DNA of 64,000 nucleotides, taken from IMG/VR virus record IMGVR_UViG_3300024257_000003, positions 62,001 to 126,000 of that record; one strand, 5' to 3'. The translations under genes were made by a program, and so were the position numbers. Positions 56,115-62,153 of this stretch are shown piece after piece; the first letter of the stretch is position 1, and every line of letters starts with the position of its first letter. The notes below the pieces were generated by a model. That model was given only the letters and a program-made list of their open reading frames with translations. It searched no databases and was not told the origin of the DNA. The DNA is from a virus.

Positions 56115-56442
56115 TAGGCGGGAGTACGGTTCAATAACAATAGAAAGCCCTTCCGGTGCGGGACGAGAATGGGTTCTAAAAAAATATGGGAAAGGGAGGG
56201 AAATATAGGGGAAAAATAAGGGAAGGCTGAAGGATTGAATATAGAGGAAAATAGGGAAAACATAGGAAAAATAAGGGAGGACCTAGTGTAAGTGTTGGGA
56301 GTAGTAGGGTACCTATCGGTGCGAGCCCCTACCCCGACGACTTGGATAGCATGTTGCTATCACACTGGGCATAACGTCCAACAACCAGAGAAGTAGCAGG
56401 CATATCGTCTGTCTTCTCTATGCATGACTTAGGAGTTATATC
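56115..56442. other. Divergent control region between leftward and rightward genes
   Basis: No gene. About 56176-56281 is a purine-rich, C-poor stretch on the plus strand with many GGG/AAAA runs. Near 56304-56332 and 56345-56361 are hairpins (GTAGGG/CCCTAC; GATAGC/GCTATC with loop ATGTT). Promoters in both directions are expected here, but I see no convincing -35/-10 pair. An origin or a transcription barrier are alternatives. Confidence 0.5.
56210..56278 (+). repeat. 14-nt direct repeat in purine tract
   Basis: GGAAAAATAAGGGA occurs at 56210-56223 and again at 56265-56278 (55-nt period). A third related segment (GGAAAATAGGGAAAA) lies between. Could be binding sites for a phage protein, an unwinding element, or simple low-complexity sequence. 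Confidence 0.55.
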
Positions 56443-57249
56443 ATGCAGTCCATCATCACCTCCATCATCGCCCTGTCCGATCACCTGTACCACGCCCTCA
56501 TCAACGCGATCGACACGCAGGATGCTGTGGCGCGCTGCTACGATGCGATCTGGTACTACCACGCACAGGTCCGCATCGACAACGGGCACAAGACCGAGAC
56601 CTTCACCCGTGAGGGTGACAGCGTCATGCGTGAGGTGGTGTACAACGCCTCCATCATGGGCAAGGCCAGTCGCAAGCTGGCTGTCACCGGTCACGCGCAG
56701 GTGCTCATGGATGTGAGCAAGCTGTCCTTCACCCACACCTATGCTCGTGAGCCCCAGGCACACACGAGTCAGGTGAAGGTCACCATCGTGTACCCTGCGG
56801 CCAAGGCTGAGCCCACTGACCTCGAGGTGCGCCTCGCCTACGAGGAGTGGATGAACATCCAGGGCCACCTGGAGCCCAAGGAGGAGGCCAAGGCTGAGGC
56901 TGATGCTGAGGTGGTGGAGGATGAGCACGTGGTGGAGGACTACTGGTACCTCATGGAGGACTACACCAAGGAGGATGCCCTCCACCTGGAGCGCAGCACG
57001 ATGGGCAAGGACCGTAAGGCGTGGGATAGGCCCAACCGGGTGCTGGAGGTGGCCATGGAGGCACAGGCCAAGGCCCGTGAGGAGGAGGCAGAGGCCCTGT
57101 ACCAGAGGGAGATGGCTGAGGCCAAGGCCCTCTGGGAGGCCAAGGTTGAGCTCTTCAAGAAGGTGAAGGGTGGCATGCCCAAGTACCCCCGAACCCACTA
57201 TGGTAAGCCCATGCCTCGGGCCTACTGGAAGGAGGTGTTCGGGGGCTAG
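56443..57249 (+). CDS. Charged protein of unknown function (first gene of rightward set)
   Basis: 268 residues. The N-terminal ~130 residues are mixed alpha/beta (LYHALINAIDTQDAVARCYD, VLMDVSKLSFTHTYA). The rest is Glu/Lys/Ala-rich helix (MEAQAKAREEEAEALYQREM). No known domain. AGGAGTTATATC precedes the ATG. Codon use (GAG, AAG, GCC, CGC) differs strongly from the leftward genes. Confidence 0.7.
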   Translation: MQSIITSIIALSDHLYHALINAIDTQDAVARCYDAIWYYHAQVRIDNGHKTETFTREGDSVMREVVYNASIMGKASRKLAVTGHAQVLMDVSKLSFTHTYAREPQAHTSQVKVTIVYPAAKAEPTDLEVRLAYEEWMNIQGHLEPKEEAKAEADAEVVEDEHVVEDYWYLMEDYTKEDALHLERSTMGKDRKAWDRPNRVLEVAMEAQAKAREEEAEALYQREMAEAKALWEAKVELFKKVKGGMPKYPRTHYGKPMPRAYWKEVFGG

Positions 57250-57267
57250 GTAGCATAGGTATGGTGA

Positions 57268-57480
57268 CCCCTCTTCGGAGGGGGCTCCATATGGGTACAT
57301 GTGGGGTGTATGGTGTATGCCATATGCTACTACGTGTACCCATATGGGGTACTGTATAGGTAGTAGGGTATAGCCCTGCTACTGGTACCACTGGGCATAC
57401 CACATGGGGTGGTGTGCTATAGCAGGGGGGTGTATAGCCCGAGCCCCCCTCTGTGTATAGTAGGGCATAGGGGTACTATA
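57268..57480 (+). promoter_or_regulatory. Hairpin array between the first two rightward genes
   Basis: Six stem-loops in a row: CCCCTC/GAGGGG with a TTCG tetraloop (57268-57283); a 13-bp perfect stem CCATATGGGTACA/TGTACCCATATGG, extendable to 15 (57287-57347); GTAGTAGGG/CCCTGCTAC with loop TATAG (57360-57382); CATACCAC/GTGGTGTG (57396-57416); GGGGGG/CCCCCC (57425-57449); TATAGTA/TACTATA (57456-57480). The last one holds the next gene's AGGGG in its loop and the A of its ATG in the stem. There is no T-tract, so these are not ordinary terminators. Confidence 0.6.
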
Positions 57481-57683
57481 TGTACGTCATCAAGACCGAG
57501 TGGGCCCGCTACGTGCGAGGGACGTTGAGGGACGTTGAGGTGCGCCTCAGCGTCGTGACCCACGAGGAGGCCAAGCGGCTTCTCCGCACTGAGGTCCCCC
57601 TCGTGGGGAGGTCCCTCCAGGGGATCTCCTCCCATGTGGGGGACCGACTGAGCGTCCCCACCTGGACGCTGGTCAGCGAGTAA
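57480..57683 (+). CDS. Small protein of unknown function
   Basis: 67 residues (MYVIKTEWARYVRGTLRDVE ... PTWTLVSE), mixed alpha/beta, no known domain. GC-rich codons support it being real. Its ribosome-binding site lies in the loop of a hairpin that ends at the start codon, so initiation may be regulated. Confidence 0.6.
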   Translation: MYVIKTEWARYVRGTLRDVEVRLSVVTHEEAKRLLRTEVPLVGRSLQGISSHVGDRLSVPTWTLVSE

Positions 57684-57693
57684 GGTGATGGGG

Positions 57694-57771
57694 CACACGA
57701 CTGTCGTGAGACAGCCGTGTGTTTAAACCACAGGACCGGTCCAAAGTCCGGTCCAAGCAGCCCCAAGGGGC
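57694..57771 (+). promoter_or_regulatory. Three-hairpin leader
   Basis: CACACG-CTGTC / GACAG-CGTGTG (11 bp with one A-C mismatch) capped by a GTGA (GNRA) tetraloop (57694-57721); GGACCGG/CCGGTCC with an 8-nt loop (57733-57754); GCCC/GGGC with loop CAAG (57760-57771). The next gene's AGGAG follows within 4 nt. Confidence 0.6.
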
Positions 57772-57783
57772 ATAGGAGTAGTC

Positions 57784-57969
57784 ATGATTGATTCCACCAA
57801 GCGGGTCACCCTCGATGAGGTGTTGGAGTTGTCGGGTGTGGAGGACCAGAGGGTCTTCGCCTGGGAGCAGTGGGTCGTCAAGGGCAAGGGGGTCCAGGTG
57901 ACCCTGGACGTCGACTTCGACGAGAAGACCCACAAGTACAAGGAGATCCACATCTTCATCGGGCGTTAG
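57784..57969 (+). CDS. Small protein of unknown function
   Basis: 61 residues (MIDSTKRVTLDEVLELSGVE ... KEIHIFIGR), helix-strand pattern with a beta hairpin at the end. AGGAGTAGTC precedes the ATG. Its stop codon TAG lies in the 4-nt loop of a perfect 9-bp hairpin. Confidence 0.65.
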   Translation: MIDSTKRVTLDEVLELSGVEDQRVFAWEQWVVKGKGVQVTLDVDFDEKTHKYKEIHIFIGR

Positions 57970-58118
57970 CGCCCGATGAGCCCTTCCCCACCGGGCTAAA
58001 GGTGGGTGTTCCACATAGGCGCATCAGGGGTAACACCTTGGATGCGTCTTATATGGGGCATAGGCACATGTTGTGCCACCCCTTGGTGCAGGTACGCACC
58101 ATACACGCCCTATTGGGC
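57957..58118 (+). promoter_or_regulatory. Structured leader A (stop-codon hairpin plus five-hairpin cassette)
   Basis: CATCGGGCG/CGCCCGATG around loop TTAG (57957-57978, contains the stop codon); CCCACC/GGTGGG with loop GGGCTAAA (57987-58006); CGCATC/GATGCG around AGGGGTAACACCTTG (58020-58046); GGCACA/TGTGCC inside GGGG/CCCC (58055-58082); TGGTGC/GCACCA (58084-58101); GCCC/GGGC with loop TATT (58107-58118). Order and loop sequences recur in leader B at 58446-58573. Confidence 0.65.
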
Positions 58119-58139
58119 ACATTAGATAGGAGCTCACCC

Positions 58140-58415
58140 ATGAGCAAGTCCAACGTCGGCAACGAGAGCCAGTTCATCAACTTCGTTAATGGTTTGTGCG
58201 CGGGAAGCCTGTTGCAGTTCGCCATCATCGGCCTCCACACGGCCGCCTGGAAGAAGGACCAGCTGGGGACTGCCAGGCTCCGGCAGTTGGGCCAGTACCA
58301 CGATGACACCACCAGCCGGTTGATCCTCTCCAACGGCGTCGTCGTGGACGTGGATTGGGGCTTCCAAAAGGGGCAGTCCGCCCATCGCCTCTGGTGGCGC
58401 GTGCGCTCTAACTAG
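58140..58415 (+). CDS. Small protein of unknown function
   Basis: 91 residues from the ATG at 58140, preceded by AGGAGCTCACCC; longer upstream frames run through the hairpin leader and were rejected. MSKSNVGNESQFINFVNGLC, then a hydrophobic stretch (SLLQFAIIGLHTAAW), then beta strands (LILSNGVVVDVDWGFQKG). No known domain. The stop codon overlaps the loop/stem junction of a GCTCT/AGAGC hairpin. Confidence 0.65.
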   Translation: MSKSNVGNESQFINFVNGLCAGSLLQFAIIGLHTAAWKKDQLGTARLRQLGQYHDDTTSRLILSNGVVVDVDWGFQKGQSAHRLWWRVRSN

Positions 58416-58573
58416 AGCAGCGCAGGCCGCCTGAATAAGCCCTCTCCCCCGTCGGGCTACAATAGACGGGGGATCACATGAGGACATCAGGGGTAGCACC
58501 TTGGCGTTCTGATGTGGTTTCTAGGGACATGCCGTCCCCATTGGGCAGTTTCGCCCATCACGCCCTATTGGGC
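58405..58573 (+). promoter_or_regulatory. Structured leader B, homologous to leader A
   Basis: GCTCT/AGAGC with loop AACT at the stop codon (58405-58418); CCCCCGTC/GACGGGGG with loop GGGCTACAATA (58446-58472); ACATCAG/CTGATGT around GGGTAGCACCTTGGCGTT (58484-58515); GGGAC/GTCCC (58524-58538); TGGGC/GCCCA (58542-58557); GCCC/GGGC with loop TATT (58562-58573). The 3' hairpin and its flanks (ACGCCCTATTGGGCA) are identical to leader A, while other stems differ but still pair. Confidence 0.65.
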
Positions 58574-58592
58574 ATACATGAAAGGCCATACC

Positions 58593-59180
58593 ATGGCTAC
58601 CTTCATTCGTTCCTCCCTCCTCCTCGCCCTCCTGTTCATCTGTGCCGGTTGCGGCACCAACCCGATGGCCTTCGGGCCGTTGGGGTGTTTCGTTTTCTCG
58701 TTCATCTTCCTCTTGGCGGGGCTGATGCCCACTAAGGCGGTGATCAAGGACGACGACGAGGAGACCGAGACGATGTCCTCCCCTGAGTGGGAGGTCCAGG
58801 AGTTCCCCGCTCTGGAGATCAAGGGGGAGGTGTGCTGGCCCGAGTGGCTGGAGATCTGCGAGGAGGCCTGGACCGAGCAGGCCAAGGCTGATGAGAACGC
58901 CCGTTTGGCGGCGTGGATCGAGCAGAGCAAGGCCACCATCAGGACCCGACAGGCCGAGTCCAAGCGGATCGGCAACTGGATTGAGCAGCAGCGCATCAAG
59001 CGGTGGGTCGCGGCCCAGGAGGAGAAGGCCGCCAAGAAGGCGTGGAAGGACGCTGAGTACGCCCGCCGCTGCAAGGCGGCGCGTCAGGCCTGCGTGCTCG
59101 CCGAGCAGGAGGCGCAGGATGAACCCCTCCTGGAAGAGAGGATCGAGGAGTTCCGAAAGGAGATCCTCTCCTCCCTCTAG
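58593..59180 (+). CDS. Membrane-anchored (possibly lipoprotein) charged protein
   Basis: 195 residues from the ATG at 58593 (GAAAGGCCATACC upstream). The N-terminus SSLLLALLFICAGCGTN looks like a signal peptide with a lipobox-like CAGC, but Cys at -3 is unusual. A second hydrophobic segment (GCFVFSFIFLLAGLMP) follows. The remaining ~145 residues are Glu/Lys/Arg/Ala-rich helices exposed on one side. It could be an envelope-located protein such as a superinfection-exclusion factor; this is inference. Confidence 0.65.
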   Translation: MATFIRSSLLLALLFICAGCGTNPMAFGPLGCFVFSFIFLLAGLMPTKAVIKDDDEETETMSSPEWEVQEFPALEIKGEVCWPEWLEICEEAWTEQAKADENARLAAWIEQSKATIRTRQAESKRIGNWIEQQRIKRWVAAQEEKAAKKAWKDAEYARRCKAARQACVLAEQEAQDEPLLEERIEEFRKEILSSL

Positions 59181-59184
59181 TTTA

Positions 59185-59301
59185 GAATCACGATTCGATA
59201 GTCGTCCTGAGAGCTGGGACGTTAAACTGCTCACATTAGCAGCAACCCATGGTGGGAAGCTGCTTAACTGGGGTAGCCAATCCCCAAGCCCCGTGATGGG
59301 G
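59185..59301 (+). promoter_or_regulatory. Structured leader C
   Basis: GAAT/ATTC with loop CACG (59185-59196); AGCAGC/GCTGCT around CCCA-TGG-TGGG (59238-59264); TGGGG/CCCCA with an 8-nt loop (59269-59286); CCCC/GGGG with loop GTGAT (59289-59301). AAAGGAG and a GTG start follow directly. Confidence 0.5.
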
Positions 59302-59315
59302 TAAAGGAGTATACC

Positions 59316-60365
59316 GTGAAGAACATTGCCAAGAAGATTGGTTTCGTCTTGGGTGCCGCGATCGGCATCATCATGTTGGCCGTGATCGCGAAGTTCGTGC
59401 TGGGCATCGTCCAGCACCTGGTCACCATGGCCCTCCTGGCCGGACCCCTCCTGTTCGCCTTCCCCGCCGCTCGGCGGCGGGTGTTGGTGCTGCTGAACAA
59501 GAAGGGCCAGAAGCTCAAGGAGGCCATCGAGGGGACGCCCGCCTGGAAGGGGCGGCAGGGCGTCAAGGACGCCATCCAGGCGGGGCTTGAGAAGCAGTGG
59601 GAGTCGTTCAAGTCGGCCGCCAAGGCCGACGTGGAGGGGGAGGAGACCCAGGAGTTGTGCGACGGGTGCGGGAACATCCCGTTCTCCTGCTCCTGCGCGA
59701 CGATGTCGCCGGAAGATGTGGCTGAGGCCGTCTGGCAGATGGAGGGGGAGCCTGCGCCCTGGCAGCCCACCCTAATCGAGGGTGGGCTGGGGGAGGCCGT
59801 GGAGCTGTGCCCGGTCTTCGGGGTGGCCAAGCACTCGTGCGCCGGTTGTGACAACGGGCAGCACGAGGACCCCAACTTCGTGGACGAGATGGTGGATGAT
59901 GACGGCATCCCCGCACCGAAGGACGGTCAAGTGGCGTGCTCCACCTGTGGGTGGCCCCATGGGCCGAATGGGTGTCGCAACTGTGACGACCCCATCTGCC
60001 TTGGCCGGGACGATGATATGTACGAGTACTGCGGCGGGTGTGGCGAGACTTTCGAGAGCTGCCACTGTTGTGGCGAGCATGAGGCGGTGAAGGTGGAGGT
60101 CAAGGTGGAGGAGAGGCAGTGCTCCTGTTGTGCCATCGAGGGCAACGCGAGGACGGAGGCGTACTGTTGGTTCCACTCCGAGCAGGAGCGGGAGGGGGCG
60201 CTCCTGTCGGTGGCGGAGGCCGAGGAGTTGGCCATCTGCGTGAAGGCCGCGCAGGACGCCGTGCGACTCCTGGACGACCGCTTGGAGTGGGCCGCCAAGG
60301 CCCACGCAGGGACCGACTTCGACGCCTGGTGGGCCTGCCGTCAGGGTTGGAAGGGGGAGAAGTGA
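59316..60365 (+). CDS. Membrane protein with several zinc-ribbon-like motifs
   Basis: 349 residues, GTG start after AAAGGAGTATACC. Two hydrophobic segments (~8-49, IGFVLGAAIGIIMLAVIAKF then MALLAGPLLFAF) precede a soluble part with repeated Cys pairs: 115/118/125/127, 165/175/178, 208/211/220/223, 239/242/249/251/252 and 269/271/272/284. These look like four or five zinc ribbons (CDGCG, CSTCG, CGGCGETFESCHCC). A helical C-terminus follows. It may tether zinc domains to the membrane, possibly to bind nucleic acid or host proteins. Confidence 0.65.
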   Translation: MKNIAKKIGFVLGAAIGIIMLAVIAKFVLGIVQHLVTMALLAGPLLFAFPAARRRVLVLLNKKGQKLKEAIEGTPAWKGRQGVKDAIQAGLEKQWESFKSAAKADVEGEETQELCDGCGNIPFSCSCATMSPEDVAEAVWQMEGEPAPWQPTLIEGGLGEAVELCPVFGVAKHSCAGCDNGQHEDPNFVDEMVDDDGIPAPKDGQVACSTCGWPHGPNGCRNCDDPICLGRDDDMYEYCGGCGETFESCHCCGEHEAVKVEVKVEERQCSCCAIEGNARTEAYCWFHSEQEREGALLSVAEAEELAICVKAAQDAVRLLDDRLEWAAKAHAGTDFDAWWACRQGWKGEK

Positions 60366-60553
60366 GGAAGCTGAGCTGCGAGAAGGCGGTCAGGCTTTTG
60401 GCCTGTGCCTCCACGGTGGCTGGCTACTACGGGCCTATCCCGCCGGTCAAGCGGGATGAACTGGTTCAGGCCCTCGGGGTGACGCCCGAGGAGATCGATG
60501 CCTGGTGGAACAACCAGATGAGCATCGAGTGGGACGGCGCCTCCAAGCACTAG
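60362..60553 (+). CDS. Small protein, translationally coupled
   Basis: 63 residues from a GTG at 60362 that overlaps the upstream stop as GTGA, with GGGGGAG upstream. MRKLSCEKAVRLLACASTVA, then DELVQALGVTPEEIDAWWN, a short helical unit resembling a helix-turn-helix or UBA-like bundle. Function unknown. Confidence 0.6.
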   Translation: MRKLSCEKAVRLLACASTVAGYYGPIPPVKRDELVQALGVTPEEIDAWWNNQMSIEWDGASKH

Positions 60554-60566
60554 TCCCACAGCCGTA

Positions 60567-60823
60567 CCTAGTCCGGCATTATAATAGACTAGGACTCCCT
60601 CCTGTTATCACGATCTCCTATCGTGGTATGAGAAGGGTGCTGAACAAGTGCCCTTACAATCTGTTCTCCATGGGTCATGGAGGGTCTAGTGTGTACCCAA
60701 CACACTCCCTGGCTCTAGGGTTACCAAGAGCTAGTATGCACAACCCCGGCCAAAAACAGGGGGAGGATAATGGCGTGTAACCGACGCTGCAAGTCCCGTA
60801 TGGGACTGTTGCCCGAAAGGGCA
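60567..60823 (+). promoter_or_regulatory. Structured leader D
   Basis: CCTAGTC/GACTAGG with a loop containing TATAAT (60567-60593); TATCACGAT/ATCGTGGTA with loop CTCCT (60606-60628); AAGGGTGC/GTGCCCTT with loop TGAACAA (60633-60655); CTCCATG/CATGGAG with loop GGT (60666-60682); AGTGTGT/ACACACT (60688-60706); GCTCT/AGAGC around AGGGTTACCA (60712-60731); CCCC/GGGG (60744-60762); AGTCCC/GGGACT with loop GTAT (60792-60807); TGCCC/GGGCA with a GAAA tetraloop (60810-60823). A ribosome-binding site GAAAGG follows. Confidence 0.65.
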
Positions 60824-60836
60824 GAAAGGCTCCAAC

Positions 60837-61817
60837 ATGAGCACCAAGAACTTCGACCTCGCTCAGATCCTCGCCGATGTCACCAGCATCAACTTGGAGG
60901 CGCTGGTCGCCTCCAAGAAGGCCAAGGAGGAGGCCGAGAAGGTCGCCTCGAAGGAGGCCAAGAAGGCCAGGGAGGAGGCCGCCGCTTGGGCGGCGGCCAA
61001 GGCCGAGGAGAAGGCCAAGGAGGAGGCCGAGAAGCGGGCCGACCTGGCCCGCCTCAACCGGGAGGAGGCGGCCAGGAAGGAGGCCGCCAAGAAGGAGGCC
61101 ATGAAGGCCCGCGCGCGGCTGGAGCACAGCTCCTACAGGCTCGGGCTGCTGGAGGGCCGGGTGGCCCTCCTGAGTCAGATCCAGGAGAACCTGGGGCGCA
61201 AGCTCCAGGGTATGCTGGAGGGGACGGCGGCCCAGCTGGCCGCCAAGGCCGAGGAGTTCCAGGCGGCGCGGGAGGACCTGATGGAGGCGACCAAGCGCCT
61301 CCAGGAGGAGAAGGACCTGGTGGAGGATCAGCGGATCTCCTTCGGGGAGGTGCTCCCCTTGCCCCGCCACCAGGAGGCCGGCCGTCGGGCCGCGCGGGTC
61401 GAAGGGGGCGGGGCCCTGAAGGAGATCCAGGAGGAGGCCTTCTTCGCGGCCATCGAGGCCAAGAAGGAGGCCAAGGTGGCGCAGGCCATCGAGGCCTCCG
61501 AGGAGCTGGAGGGGCTGCTGGCTCAGCTGTCCAGCCGGCCCCGGCGCTCCATCACCCGCGCCCTGAGCCGGGGGGACATCTCCCCCGCCAAGGCCGTGGA
61601 GGAGGCGAAGGCCGCCATCGAGGCGGCCAAGCGGGTCCACCAGTTCGAAAAGGTGGAGGTGGTGACGACCAAGGTCGGCAGGGCCTCCACCTTGAGGGAC
61701 CAGGACGCGGCCATCCGGATGGCCGCAAAGGGTAAGAAGCTCTCCAAGGAGGAGGGCAAGAGCTCCAACCCGAAGAAGATTGCGAAGCTGCGCCGTAAGG
61801 CCGCGCAGAAGAAGTAA
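60837..61817 (+). CDS. Long Ala/Glu/Lys coiled-coil protein
   Basis: 326 residues. The N-terminus MSTKNFDLAQILADVTSINL is related to that of the gene at 63326 (MSNKNFDFNASIV). Residues ~25-110 and 110-170 are near-continuous coiled coil rich in Glu-Glu-Ala and Lys-Ala pairs. The C-terminus is Lys/Arg-rich (KKIAKLRRKAAQKK). It could be a scaffold or nucleic-acid-bound architectural protein. GCAGAAAGGCTCCAAC precedes the ATG. The stop codon TAA lies in the loop of AGAAGA/TCTTCT. Confidence 0.7.
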   Translation: MSTKNFDLAQILADVTSINLEALVASKKAKEEAEKVASKEAKKAREEAAAWAAAKAEEKAKEEAEKRADLARLNREEAARKEAAKKEAMKARARLEHSSYRLGLLEGRVALLSQIQENLGRKLQGMLEGTAAQLAAKAEEFQAAREDLMEATKRLQEEKDLVEDQRISFGEVLPLPRHQEAGRRAARVEGGGALKEIQEEAFFAAIEAKKEAKVAQAIEASEELEGLLAQLSSRPRRSITRALSRGDISPAKAVEEAKAAIEAAKRVHQFEKVEVVTTKVGRASTLRDQDAAIRMAAKGKKLSKEEGKSSNPKKIAKLRRKAAQKK

Positions 61818-62139
61818 TCTTCTCTCTTGCCCCGCTGAATAAGCGGGGCGGTCCCCCTCGTGGGATCTAGGCTCATCACATAGGTGGTGGTCCTAGACGT
61901 CACGAGGGTAGCCGAATAGGTTGCCTCATGACAGGTGGCGCTGAACAAGCGCCGCCGCTTAGCTTTGTGCTGAATAAGCGCAGAGCTTTACATTTGGAAG
62001 CGCCCACCACCGGGGCGCATTAGTAAAATACCGGGGTTAGCGTTGCTAGAGCGCTAATTAAATGGCTTGCGTTGTGAGCCGCTGGCAAGGGGATACTCCC
62101 CACAACGGAGCAATCATGCTCCACTTTGGTCGCAAGACC
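61807..62139 (+). promoter_or_regulatory. Structured leader E
   Basis: In order: AGAAGA/TCTTCT at the stop codon (61807-61823); GCCCCGC/GCGGGGC with loop TGAATAA (61829-61849); the three-tier hairpin (61855-61908); GGTGGCGC/GCGCCGCC with loop TGAACAA (61934-61956); AGCTTTGTGC/GCGCAGAGCT with loop TGAATAA (61961-61987); GCGCCC/GGGCGC (62000-62018); TTAGCG/CGCTAA (62037-62057); GGGG/CCCC (62089-62101); GGAGC/GCTCC (62107-62122); GGTC/GACC with a GCAA tetraloop (62128-62139). Apart from these I see no gene in this 336-nt gap, only a possible 31-codon ORF from 61928. Confidence 0.65.
61855..61908 (+). ncRNA. Three-tier conserved RNA hairpin, copy 1
   Basis: Outer stem CCCTCGTG/CACGAGGG (8 bp); middle stem TCTAGG/CCTAGA; a small CT/GT internal loop; apical stem CATCAC/GTGGTG with loop ATAG. 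Copy 2 at 62989-63046 keeps all three stems while changing bases on both sides, so the pairing is probably real in RNA. Confidence 0.65.
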
Positions 62140-62153
62140 TGAAAGGCCACATC

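Noticed and set aside
58521-59417. 298-codon antisense frame and similar ones at 56329-57300 and 59264-59908
   Set aside because: Stop-poor opposite strands of GC-rich genes, low-complexity Leu/Gly/Pro translations and no initiation signals.
60675-61640. Long antisense open frame opposite the coiled-coil gene
   Set aside because: It is Leu/Gly-rich and arises because GAG/AAG/GCC codons leave the opposite strand free of stops. There is no ribosome-binding site, and the plus-strand gene has normal composition.
60770-61735. Plus-strand open frame overlapping the coiled-coil gene in another phase
   Set aside because: Gly/Gln/Arg repeats typical of a shifted GC-rich gene; the frame at 60837 has the ribosome-binding site and sensible protein.
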